NCBI RefSeq assembly: GCF_944390845.1
Contig: NZ_CALXRM010000010.1
Coordinates: 1-64,000 of the forward strand
From: an uncultured Brachyspira sp.
GTDB taxonomy: Bacteria > Spirochaetota > Brachyspiria > Brachyspirales > Brachyspiraceae
Direction of reading: 5' to 3'
DNA: 64,000 nt
The notes under the pieces were generated by a model. The model searched no databases. It was not told the DNA's origin and saw only the letters and a program-made list of their open reading frames with translations. Positions within the stretch are counted from its first letter, which is position 1, and each line of letters starts with the position of its first letter. This document shows, piece after piece, positions 1-8,469 of this stretch. The position numbers and the translations under genes were made by a program.

Positions 1-49
1 GTCTGTTAAATTAAAATCCATATTATTATTATACAATATATTAAAAAAA

Positions 50-78
50 TTGACAAACTTAAAAATTTTCAGTATATC
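50..78. repeat. Terminus of dispersed TATACTGAAA-type element inside anSME
   Basis: Read on the minus strand, the bases from 78 downward are GATATACTGAAAATTTTTAA followed by GTTTGTCAA, the same terminus as the complete elements elsewhere in the window. Bases 1-49 do not resemble the interior of those elements, so this may be a remnant or a diverged copy. Confidence 0.65.
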
Positions 79-246
79 CTGCGTTTCTATGTATTTTTTT
101 ATATAATTTTCTAGCACTTCATAAGACATTTTATATTTTTCAGTATTTTGAAATAATGATTTTTTCTATAAATAAAAACAATATTCACATTTTATATTAC
201 ATATAGGGCCGAAAGGCTTAGCCATTAAATGATAACCTTTATTCAT
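78..246 (-). pseudogene. Broken anaerobic sulfatase-maturating enzyme (anSME), N-terminal remnant
   Basis: An ATG at 246 with a GGAGG ribosome site four bases upstream opens a frame beginning MNKGYHLMAKPFGPICNIKC. It carries the radical SAM cluster motif CX3CX2C at residues 16, 20 and 23, in the 'KPxGPxCNxxCxYC' context typical of anSME. Codon 27, where the family usually has the Glu of 'YLEK', is TAG (166-168). The frame then continues in anSME style (KYKMSYEVLENYIKKYIETQ) until about position 78, where it runs into the end of a dispersed repeat. No WQGGEP motif follows. Enzymes of this family convert the active-site Ser or Cys of sulfatases to formylglycine, which fits the two sulfatase genes just upstream on the same strand. 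The lesions are read directly; loss of function is inferred. The rest of the gene, if any, lies outside the window. Confidence 0.8.
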
Positions 247-290
247 ATAACCTCCATTTAATATTTTTTACTATAACAATAAAATTAAAT

Positions 291-320
291 CCGCATGCCT
301 CATAATTGAAAAACATGCGG
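291..320 (-). terminator. Hairpin between sulfatase and anSME remnant
   Basis: CCGCATG (291-297) pairs with CATGCGG (314-320) around a 16-base loop, flanked by A/T-rich tracts. It lies between the sulfatase stop and the anSME start and could end or attenuate transcription. Confidence 0.5.
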
Positions 321-379
321 TTTAAAAATAAAAAAACAATAAGAAAAATTATTAAGCATTCGTTTCTAGTATTATAATT

Positions 380-404
380 AGGAGGGATAAAATTAATCCC
401 TCCT
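380..404 (-). terminator. Hairpin after the sulfatase gene
   Basis: AGGAGGGAT (380-388) pairs with ATCCCTCCT (396-404) over a 7-base loop, 24 bases past the sulfatase stop. No strong T-run follows, so termination is probable but not certain. The stem contains a GGAGG sequence, so a role in RNA stability is also possible. Confidence 0.5.
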
Positions 405-427
405 ACTAAAACAATAATAAAAAAGGG

Positions 428-2809
428 CTATTCTAATAAATCATCACCTAAACGGATATTTACTTCATCTACTTTTCCATTAAATGCATAATTATCTTTA
501 TAGTCTAAACTTACTTTAGAGCCTACATCTTCCCCTATACTGAAATAATCATAAGAAATCATTATAGGAAGCATTTTCACAGGAGAACTTGCAACTGCAT
601 TTCCGTCTATAATCATATCAATGACTCCGCTATTTACTTTATCTTTCTTATAATCCATAACTATATTGTATTTACCTTCTTTCATTACTTCAGGTGATAT
701 AACTTTCTGTCTTTCTCCTAAATAATTATATTCGTATACAAGTTTTCCATTATCATTTATATAAAGAGTATATCCTCCGTCTAAACCGCCGTTTGCATAT
801 ATAACACCAGAAGCTTTATTAGGAACTTCTACATCAACATTTATTTTATGAGAAACGGATCCTGTATGTGCTGCTGATAATGAGAAGAAATATCCGTCTT
901 CTTTTTTGTATGTATAGTTTGTAGCTCTAAGTTTTGATGAAGGAGGTCTGTACCAAACCGAACCTACACCAGCATATCCTATACCTTTAGGAACAAAACT
1001 AAAGAATCTATATAATCTCATATATTCTTCTGCATCTTTTGAAACTGCTTTTCCTGTCTGCATAGAAGTAAGTACATCTTTTGCTAATTGTCCGTAACGC
1101 TCTATTAATATTTTACTGTCTACTCTATGGGCAAAATCAATTAATAAATTTTGTGCTCCGTTAAAATCTCTTTTTACAGTTTCTTCATATTTTGAAGCCA
1201 TTTCTTTTACTTTATCAGGCATAGAAGAAGCTAGATTTTTCATTTGAGTAGGATCATTATTTATATCATATAATTCCCATTCCTGAGTTTTAGGATTAGT
1301 TACAATAATGTATCCGCTTCCATCTGCATAGGTTCTGTCAAGCATCATAAGTAAAGCTATTTCTTTTCTAGGATTACTCATAGGATTAGAACTTTCAAAA
1401 CTTTCTTTAAAAGATATACCCTGCATCTTTTCCTGCTTCACTCCATTAACTTCTGTGAGAGGCTCAAAACCTAATACATCAAGCATAGTAGGTGAAATAT
1501 CAAATACAGCTATCATCTCTTTAGATATTCTGCCTTTATCTGCTATGCCATTAGCCCAAGAAGCTATACAGAAAGTTTTAACTCCGCCGTAATGTGCTTT
1601 AGTTTTGAAATATCTTAACGGAGTATTTGAAACATTAGCCCAGCCTTTATTATATTCTGTTCCGTATACAGCACTTCCAAACTCATCTATCAAATTGTAT
1701 TGAGTATCTATATCATGAACATATAAGTTTTCATTAGCATGAGCCATTAAACTTCCGGTTCTTCCTCCATTATAATTAGCCCCATTATCTGAAACTACTA
1801 TAAATATAGTATTATCGTATACGCCTCTTTTTTTCATTTCTGAAATTAAGCGTCCTATTTGTTCATCAGTATGCTCTAAGAATCCAGCATAAGTTTCCAT
1901 ATGTCTTGCCGCAACTGCTTTTTCTTTATCTGTTAAACTATCCCAAGCAGGTACTTCATCATTTCTTTCTGACAACACTGCATCAGCTGGCATTATTCCC
2001 AACTCTTTTTGTCTTTCAAACATCTTTTCTCTTTCAATGTCCCAGCCATGATCAAATTTACCTTTATATTTATCTATATATTTTTTAGCAACATTGAAAG
2101 GGCTATGCATAGCACCGAATGCCACATAAGCAAAGAAAGGCTCATTCTTAGATTCATCAATATATTCTAAAGTTTTATCAACTATATCTTGGCTTAAATG
2201 ATAATTAGGATCTGATGTATCTGCTATTATATAATTATCTCCTTCTATCATACCGCCCGGCTGATTCTGATTAGCCTGACTAGCTACAAAGTTGTAATTC
2301 TTATCAAAACCTTTTCCTGAAGGCCAATGATATTTATCGCCGTCCGGTGTAAACTCATCATAAGGGCCTAAATGCCATTTACCTATAGCATAAGTATTAT
2401 ATCCGTTTGCTTTTAAAGTATGAGTGAAAGGTGCATGTTCTTTTTTTATTCTTCCTGTGATATTTGGAGCTAATTCTCCGAAATCAACATCGCTTACAAC
2501 TCCCATTCCAACCTTATTGGCTTCGCACCCTGTAAGAAGCGATGCTCTGCTTGGGGAACTCAAAGGAGAAGTAAAATAATTAACATACCTTATACCATTA
2601 TTAGCTAAAGCATCAATATTTGGTGTAGATATGCTTGAACCATAACAGCCCAAATCACCGAATCCCATATCATCTAATACTATATAAACTATATTAGGTT
2701 TCTCTGATTGATTTTTATTTTCAGTTGAACAGGATACTGCAGATGCCGCTATGAGTACAGATGAACCTATACAGAAACCTTTTTTTAAATTATTATTGTT
2801 TTTCCTCAT
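428..2809 (-). CDS. Sulfatase lipoprotein (arylsulfatase family, Ser-type)
   Basis: This 793-residue protein belongs to the alkaline-phosphatase-like sulfatases, which hydrolyse sulfate esters. A lipoprotein signal ends at AVSC (Cys27), so it is probably anchored outside the inner membrane. The metal-binding start DDMGFGDLGCYG is at residues 46-57. The activation motif is SSPSR with Ser84 as the residue to be converted to formylglycine, followed by ASLLTG. Later sulfatase motifs include KWHLG and SDNGANYNGG. The last 150 or so residues look like a beta-sandwich C-terminal domain. In gut spirochaetes the likely substrates are mucin or other host sulfated glycans (inference). It is intact, unlike the neighbouring paralogue and the anSME remnant downstream. 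It would need an anSME encoded elsewhere to be active. Confidence 0.92.
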   Translation of the reverse strand: MRKNNNNLKKGFCIGSSVLIAASAVSCSTENKNQSEKPNIVYIVLDDMGFGDLGCYGSSISTPNIDALANNGIRYVNYFTSPLSSPSRASLLTGCEANKVGMGVVSDVDFGELAPNITGRIKKEHAPFTHTLKANGYNTYAIGKWHLGPYDEFTPDGDKYHWPSGKGFDKNYNFVASQANQNQPGGMIEGDNYIIADTSDPNYHLSQDIVDKTLEYIDESKNEPFFAYVAFGAMHSPFNVAKKYIDKYKGKFDHGWDIEREKMFERQKELGIMPADAVLSERNDEVPAWDSLTDKEKAVAARHMETYAGFLEHTDEQIGRLISEMKKRGVYDNTIFIVVSDNGANYNGGRTGSLMAHANENLYVHDIDTQYNLIDEFGSAVYGTEYNKGWANVSNTPLRYFKTKAHYGGVKTFCIASWANGIADKGRISKEMIAVFDISPTMLDVLGFEPLTEVNGVKQEKMQGISFKESFESSNPMSNPRKEIALLMMLDRTYADGSGYIIVTNPKTQEWELYDINNDPTQMKNLASSMPDKVKEMASKYEETVKRDFNGAQNLLIDFAHRVDSKILIERYGQLAKDVLTSMQTGKAVSKDAEEYMRLYRFFSFVPKGIGYAGVGSVWYRPPSSKLRATNYTYKKEDGYFFSLSAAHTGSVSHKINVDVEVPNKASGVIYANGGLDGGYTLYINDNGKLVYEYNYLGERQKVISPEVMKEGKYNIVMDYKKDKVNSGVIDMIIDGNAVASSPVKMLPIMISYDYFSIGEDVGSKVSLDYKDNYAFNGKVDEVNIRLGDDLLE

Positions 2810-2847
2810 ATACTATTTTCTTCTCCTTACAATTCCGTATTTTTTAT

Positions 2848-3149
2848 ATATATCTAAACAACTATATTTTATCAAAAATAATTTTTTTTAATTTTAAATG
2901 TCTGCAGGGCTTTGCCCCGCACCCCACTTCTTTTGTTGCCACAAAGAAGCAAAAAGGCTATATTTTAGCTTAAATTGATAAATTATATTACATGTAAAAT
3001 AATTTTAGTATGATTTAGTACTAATTTTACATTTGCACTTTCGAGGATATAAGGTTCTTTGACGAAGTCCGCCTGCAACCGAAGGAAGTGCCTTTTAGGT
3101 ATGTTGTGCAGCGGGGAAAAAGAACAACAAAATAATTTACAAATACTAA
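2848..3149. mobile_element. Dispersed MITE-like element, copy between the sulfatases
   Basis: The block starts TATATCTAAACAACTATATT and contains the shared core GGGCTTTGCCCCGCACCCCA (2909-2928), then TTACATGTAAAATAATTTTA and the GACGAAGTCCGC module. The right end is degenerate and runs up to the stop of the split sulfatase. It has no credible coding frame. It closely matches the element at 47694-47954. Confidence 0.7.
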
Positions 3150-5433
3150 TTATATAGCTATTTTGTTATAATCATTATATCCTTCAACTGTTACTTTCTC
3201 TAAATCTCCGCTGTATTCAAAATGTCCTCTGCCTTCATATCTTTCGCTTACATTGCCTTGTAAATCTCTTCCTGCCGACATTCCATCTGTTGTATTTGCT
3301 GTCATAGGATATACTTTAGGTAATGCAAGTTTTCCGACTTCTTTATTATTTACTAATAATGAGGCTTCTCCTGAATCATTACCTGTTTTAGTGTATTTAA
3401 CTTTTATAATCAACTCCCCTAAAGGCAAAGGCTCATTTACTTCTATATGATATTTTACGTTATCGTATATATACTCATAATTCAATTTATTATTTATTAT
3501 ATATAATGAATATCCGCCGTAATGATTGCCGAATGCCAACAATACACCTTCCTCTGCAGATGATTTTCTATTTAAATATGCTGTTATATCATAAGAACGG
3601 TTCAATGCTGTAGGTATAGCCGATATATTAACATTTATACTTGATGTATTTGGGTATAATGTTAAAGAGTTTTTCTTTTCTATATTCGCACTTAATTGCT
3701 TAGCTATTAGTTCAACATGCACTCTGTCATCAAGAGGATTAACTCCGTATTTTTCTGCCTCTTTATCCCATAAGTTTTTCATCTCTTTTAATTTGCTTTC
3801 ATTTTCTTTTGAAATATCTTTAAGCTGAGAAAAATCAGTATTCAAATCATAAAGAGCAAAATTATCATTATCAAAACTATCACCCTTTTTATGAGAAATT
3901 GACAATAAATATCCATTATCATATAAGCCTCTATTTCCGTAAAGCTCAAAATATTGAGTGGTTCTTTTAGTATCAGCATTTGCATCATTGAAAGTAGGCA
4001 CTAAACTATATCCATGTAAAGGCATTTGTTCTATACCATCAACTGTTTTTAGGTTCTTTTATGCCTGTAATATCTAATACAGTTTTTGCTATATCTGTAA
4101 CAAAACTAAATTGTGTTCTTATGCTTCCATTTTGTGATTTATCAATGCCTTTAGGATAATGTATTATTAAAGGAACTCTTATTCCGCCTAAATAATTTGC
4201 ACTTTCTTTATAATATCTAAAAGGAGTAGCAGAAACCTGTGCCCAGCCTTGAGGATAATTAGGTGCTAATTTAGAAAATTCATTTATTCTCTTAACATCT
4301 TTTTCTATATCTGACATAATACCATTTTTTATATTAACAGTATTCAAAGTACCTGTAGCCTTTCCAGAAGGAGAAGGGCCATTATCAGCTATTAATAATA
4401 TTACAGTATTATCAAGCTCTCCCATATCTTCCAATGCTTTTATTAATCTTCCTATTTGTGCATCAGTATGTTCTATGAAAGCTGCATAATGTTTTTCGTA
4501 CTCTATAAATAATCTTTTTGTATCTTCATCAAGTTCATTCCAAGGCTTAACGTTTTCATTTAATGGAGAAAGTTCCGCATCCATTGGTACTATGCCTAAT
4601 TCTTTTTGCTTCTTTAATCTTTCCTCTCTTATTTTATCCCAGCCAACATTATAAACATTCTCATACTTCTTCACATATTCTTCCGGTACCTGATGAGGTG
4701 AATGTGCTGCACCTGTTGCATAGTAAAGCATGAAAGGTTTTTCTTTTGATATTGATTTATGGCTTTTAATATAATAAATAGCTCTGTCTGTAATATCTTC
4801 TGTCAAATGATAATTATCATCATATACAGTATCAACATGAGTATTTCCGTCAACAAGTTCAGGATTGAATTGATCAGTTTCCCCGTCCATAAATCCGTAG
4901 AACTTATCGAATCCTCTTCCTAAAGGCCAATTATTATAAGGCCCTATGCTGCTGGTTTCCCATAGAGGCGCCACATGCCATTTGCCTACCGCATAAGTAT
5001 TATAATTATTGTCTTTAAGTACTCTTGGTGTTAAAGCTGCCGTATTTGTTATTTGAGCTGTAGAATGAGGAGCATCTAAAGTATAATTAGCAAGTCTTCC
5101 CATACCTACAGAATGTGAATTTCTGCCGCTTAAAAGTGCTGCTCTTGTAGGAGAACTTAAAGGAGTAACACAAAAATTATTATAGCGAAGTCCGTTTTCT
5201 GCAAGCTTATCTATATTAGGCGTGCTTATCTCTGAACCGTAACAGCCTAAATCTGAAAAGCCCATATCATCTATAACTATATAAACAATGTTGGGCTTTT
5301 CTATATTATTATTAGCTAAAACTACACTATTATCAGCCGCCGCATTATTATTATTACAGCTTACACTTATCATTGATGAACTTAATGCACCTGCGAATAA
5401 TAATGATTTAGAAAAAATATTATCTTTATTCAT
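3150..5433 (-). pseudogene. Sulfatase lipoprotein split by a one-base frameshift
   Basis: Two frames make up one sulfatase. The first (4039-5433, 464 residues) has a lipobox SVSC (Cys26), the metal motif DDMGFSDLGCYG and the Ser-type activation motif SSPTRAALLSG with Ser93. It ends abruptly at GIKEPKNS. The second (3150-4025) holds the C-terminal part. Removing one base from the T5 run at 4046-4050 gives GIKEPKTVDGIEQMPLHGYS, a typical sulfatase junction, so the break is a single-base insertion. The whole would be about 755 residues, similar to the intact paralogue at 428-2809. It could be a true pseudogene, a slippage-switchable gene or a sequencing error. The N-terminal piece alone lacks the C-terminal domain and is unlikely to be active. 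Confidence 0.88.
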
Positions 5434-5474
5434 AAATATTAATAAACTCCAAAATTAATCTTATTTACGGTATT

Positions 5475-5493
5475 AGAACAAATGTTCTGAACA
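5475..5493. promoter_or_regulatory. Operator-like palindromes downstream of sulfatase promoter
   Basis: AGAACAAATGTTCT (5475-5488) is a perfect 6+6 palindrome that overlaps a second one, TGTTCTGAACA (5483-5493). The same TTGTTCTGAAA word recurs at 5533-5543 on the other side of the promoter. Sites placed at the start point and just upstream of -35 suggest a repressor, possibly the SorC-type regulator at 5903 (inference). Confidence 0.55.
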
Positions 5494-5504
5494 ATTTTTC
5501 TATA

Positions 5505-5532
5505 ATTATACAATATAGCTGTATTTTGTCAA
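5505..5532 (-). promoter_or_regulatory. Sulfatase promoter, TTGACA-N16-TATAAT
   Basis: On the minus strand TTGACA lies at 5532-5527 and TATAAT at 5510-5505, separated by 16 bases. Transcription would begin near 5497, about 65 bases upstream of the sulfatase ATG at 5433. Confidence 0.75.
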
Positions 5533-5628
5533 TTGTTCTGAAATAAATTTCTAAAATTTAAATATAAATTTATTAATATTTATTAAATTGATTAAATGAA
5601 TAATAATTTATAAAATAAAATTATTGAA

Positions 5629-5904
5629 GATATACTGAAAATTTTTAATTTTTTATATTTTGTAAATGTATTATCAACTTTAAAGTTTTTATCATTCGGA
5701 TACGCTACGCGAAAAACGCAATTGTTAAACTTTATATTTTAAGAATATGTATTAAATATTGTATAATCCCCCAGTTTTGGTTAAAAATGCAGTTCTTTTG
5801 CTTCTTTTATACCAATAAAAGAAGTAGGGGTGTGGGGGCAAAGCCACCACAAACAAAAAACTTAAAAAATACTTTTTGGAAAATTTAAAAATTTTCAGTA
5901 TATC
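5629..5904. mobile_element. Complete MITE-like element with perfect 20-bp terminal repeats
   Basis: The left end GATATACTGAAAATTTTTAA (5629-5648) is the exact reverse complement of the right end (5885-5904). The 276-bp interior holds fragments of the GC-rich modules and the AGGGGTGTGGGGGCAAAGCC core but no plausible protein. It lies between the sulfatase promoter and the SorC-type regulator, and its edge overlaps the regulator's TGA stop (5903-5905). No transposase is encoded, so any movement would depend on an enzyme supplied elsewhere. Confidence 0.82.
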
Positions 5905-6835
5905 ATAGATTGAAGTTTGATATTATAGAGTCTGCTGTAGCTTCATCGGTAATTAAAATATTAAAATATTTCTTCATAGCAGCAAATTTAATAATATCTA
6001 TTTTTTTAACTCCTGAAACTATACAAACTATATCTTTAATTTTTTTTAATTCTGAAAGCATTATAGAATTTATATAATATTTATCAGAATAATGAAAAGT
6101 TTCTCCATTGTTCATGAAAAAACTTCCTAATATTATTCCTTCTATCTCATCAATATTTAATTTATATACTTTTGGTATATCTGATATATATGATTGATAA
6201 GATTCTCTCCTGCTGCTTAAACCTACTATAGCAACATCTAAATCAGACCAAAATTTTTTAAACTCCTCTAATTTTTCAAGGTCATTATTATTAAGAGATT
6301 TTTTTTCTATCAATGCAGGATAATTATTGAAATATGCTTTTGAATTGAATTTTTCAGCAAATCTATCAACTATAGTAGTAATTTGCAAATAAGGATTATT
6401 ATTATTTCCTAAATTTCCTATAAGCGGATAAAATACTTTTTGTTTATCTGAATCATTGTATTTTAATTCTATAGAAATATTGTATAGGGTTTCATTCCAC
6501 CCTACTCCTATTTTTTTACTCTTTTCTATTAAAGCTGATAAATACTCTGATGCTTTTACATATAAAAGTTTATTATCATTTGAATCTTCTACTATCAAAA
6601 CATCTTTAAGATTCAAATATTTTTTTATCTTTTCTGCCTTGCTTTCATCTTTGATATTATTAGGCATGGATATTTCTATTTTTACTATTTCTAATTCTCT
6701 CGCTCTTTTTAATAATCTTGATATTTGAGGTCTTGATATATTTAGAATTTTAGCTATTTCGCTTTGAGAATAATCATCTATATAATAATATTTAGCAACT
6801 GTATAAAGCAAGCTTGCATCATCAAAGATATTCAT
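5903..6835 (-). CDS. SorC/DeoR-type sugar-binding transcriptional regulator
   Basis: This 310-residue protein has an N-terminal helix-turn-helix (about residues 8-50: YYIDDYSQSEIAKILNISRP followed by QISRLLKRA), the hallmark of the SorC family. The C-terminal part is an effector-binding domain of the SorC phosphosugar-isomerase-like fold, with GVGWNETL and the closing ITDEATADSII. Members respond to phosphorylated sugars and control catabolic operons. It lies just upstream of the sulfatase promoter on the same strand, separated by a MITE, so the sulfatase genes are its most obvious targets (inference). The family is usually 310-320 residues, so it is essentially full length although its stop codon overlaps the MITE edge. 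Confidence 0.88.
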   Translation of the reverse strand: MNIFDDASLLYTVAKYYYIDDYSQSEIAKILNISRPQISRLLKRARELEIVKIEISMPNNIKDESKAEKIKKYLNLKDVLIVEDSNDNKLLYVKASEYLSALIEKSKKIGVGWNETLYNISIELKYNDSDKQKVFYPLIGNLGNNNNPYLQITTIVDRFAEKFNSKAYFNNYPALIEKKSLNNNDLEKLEEFKKFWSDLDVAIVGLSSRRESYQSYISDIPKVYKLNIDEIEGIILGSFFMNNGETFHYSDKYYINSIMLSELKKIKDIVCIVSGVKKIDIIKFAAMKKYFNILITDEATADSIISNFNL

Positions 6836-6865
6836 TAAATTGCATCCAAATTAGATTTTGATTTT

Positions 6866-6893
6866 ATTATACAAAAAAAAATTAATTTGTCAA
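6866..6893 (-). promoter_or_regulatory. Promoter of the SorC-type regulator
   Basis: On the minus strand TTGACA (6893-6888) is followed after 16 bases by TATAAT (6871-6866), about 30 bases upstream of the ATG at 6835. Confidence 0.7.
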
Positions 6894-6951
6894 AATAAGT
6901 AGCGGTTGGCAATGCAGAATAAAATTATAAAGAAATTTGTTTTATATTTTT

Positions 6952-7278
6952 ATATGTACTAAAAATTTTTAATTTTGTCAGCTGATGCACTTTATGTAAA
7001 TTTTATCTACTTTTTTGACATACAAAAAAGTAGCTATATCCTCGACAGGCTCGGATACGCTTCGCGAAAATGCAACTGTTAGAACTTTATATTAAAAACA
7101 TTCCTATTAAATATAGGATATACCCTAAAAATGCAGTCTTTCGCGAAGCGTATCTAAGTTTATCGAGGATATAGGTTCTTTGTGCCAACAAAAGAACTGG
7201 GGGTGTGGGGGCAAAGCCACCACAAACAATAAAATTGAAAAAACTAAAATTGACAAAATATAATTGTTTAGGGATATA
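6952..7278. mobile_element. Dispersed MITE-like element carrying inverted copies of a GC-rich module
   Basis: The left end ACTAAAAATTTTTAATTTTG resembles the TACTGAAAATTTTTAA terminus, and the right end is TTGACAAAATATAATTGTTT followed by AGGGATATAT. Inside, one module (ATCCTCGACAGGCTCGGATA, continuing CGCTTCGCGAAA) occurs at about 7038-7068 and again in inverse orientation at about 7138-7173, so the element could fold on itself. It also has the GGGTGTGGGGGCAAAGCC core at about 7201-7218. No coding frame. Confidence 0.75.
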
Positions 7279-7324
7279 TTATTACATTACAAATAAGTAT
7301 AGATTTATAAAATTAATTTATTGC

Positions 7325-7359
7325 TACCATACTAAAATTTTATAAATCTTAGTATGGTA
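7325..7359 (-). terminator. Terminator of the aroC-adh unit
   Basis: TACCATACTAA (7325-7335) and TTAGTATGGTA (7349-7359) form a perfect 11-bp stem, 36 bases past the dehydrogenase stop, with A/T-rich flanks. Confidence 0.65.
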
Positions 7360-7394
7360 TTTAAAGAGTAACAAAATTAAAATATATTAATAAA

Positions 7395-8414
7395 TCATGA
7401 TTTTATCAAAACTTTACCGTCATTAAGATATAATTTCTTTGTAAATACATCATTAATATTTTCAAGTTCTACAATGTCAGTGATAATCTCTGATACATCT
7501 ACTATATTTCTAGCTAGTAAATTAACTGCTCTTTCAAAAGCATAAGGATTAACAAAAGAAGTTTTTATAGTAATTTCTTTTTGGAATAATTCAAAAGGTT
7601 TTATTTTTAATTCATCATCTGGACCAGTTAATCCAAATAACATTACTGTGGCACCTTTTCCTGCATACTTAATAGAATATTCTGCTGTTTGTATTTTACC
7701 TGCACAATCTATAACTTTATCGATATTAAATATATTATTTTCTTTTAATATATTTTCTGTATTATCATTGATTGGATCTATTACAATATTAGCACCATAT
7801 TTTTTTGCTCTTTCTCTTCTTTTCTCAACAGGTTCAACTGCTATTATATTAACAGCTCCGCTATATTTTAAAAGCTGAATCATAATAAGACCAATATTTC
7901 CTGTTCCAACTACCATAACAGTATCGCCTTGTTTTATATCCATCAAATCAATACCATGCAAACAGCATGATATAGGTTCTGTCATAGCGGCACTTTCATA
8001 AGAAACATTATCAGGTACTTTAAAAACTAAATTTTCTTTAACTGTAGCATACTCAGCAAATCCTCCGTCTAAAGAAACACCTACAGCAGTCATACTATCA
8101 CATAAATGTTTTTTGGCATTATTACAATGATAACAGTTATTACAATAATCATTAGGATCAATTGCAACTTTATCTCCTACTTTTACTTTAGTAACTTTGC
8201 TTCCTATTTTTTCAACACAGCCGGAAAATTCATGTCCTAATATTCTTGGAGGATTAACATCAGTGGAACCTTTTGCCCCCTCATATATATGAACATCTGT
8301 ACCGCAAACTCCGCAGTATTTAACTTTAACTAAAACCTCATCTTCTTTAGGTTCTTTTATATTTACATCTTCTATTAGTATTTTGTGCTTTTCATAAAAT
8401 ATTGCAGCTTTCAT
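7395..8414 (-). CDS. Zinc-dependent medium-chain alcohol/polyol dehydrogenase
   Basis: The 339-residue protein is a GroES-like plus Rossmann-fold dehydrogenase of the sorbitol/threonine/butanediol dehydrogenase type. Near the N-terminus it has the catalytic zinc Cys in CGVCGTD, then GHEFSG. The structural zinc site follows with four Cys in DYCNNCYHCNNAKKHLC. The NAD-binding turn is VMVVGTGNIGL, and EP two strands later favours NAD over NADP. The exact substrate is not decidable. A clean AGGAGA ribosome site precedes the ATG, and chorismate synthase lies 55 bases upstream on the same strand, so the two may be cotranscribed. Confidence 0.9.
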   Translation of the reverse strand: MKAAIFYEKHKILIEDVNIKEPKEDEVLVKVKYCGVCGTDVHIYEGAKGSTDVNPPRILGHEFSGCVEKIGSKVTKVKVGDKVAIDPNDYCNNCYHCNNAKKHLCDSMTAVGVSLDGGFAEYATVKENLVFKVPDNVSYESAAMTEPISCCLHGIDLMDIKQGDTVMVVGTGNIGLIMIQLLKYSGAVNIIAVEPVEKRRERAKKYGANIVIDPINDNTENILKENNIFNIDKVIDCAGKIQTAEYSIKYAGKGATVMLFGLTGPDDELKIKPFELFQKEITIKTSFVNPYAFERAVNLLARNIVDVSEIITDIVELENINDVFTKKLYLNDGKVLIKS

Positions 8415-8469
8415 TTTTTAATCTCCTATTTTTGTATTTTTCTTAATGAAAATAATTTATGAAATATTT

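Noticed and set aside
166-168. TAG in anSME as a recoded amber codon
   Set aside because: Nothing in the window supports amber recoding, and the gene is also cut by a repeat 90 bases later.
2761-2973. Small plus-strand frame across the first sulfatase start
   Set aside because: It is a shadow of the sulfatase N-terminus running into a MITE and has no coding signal.
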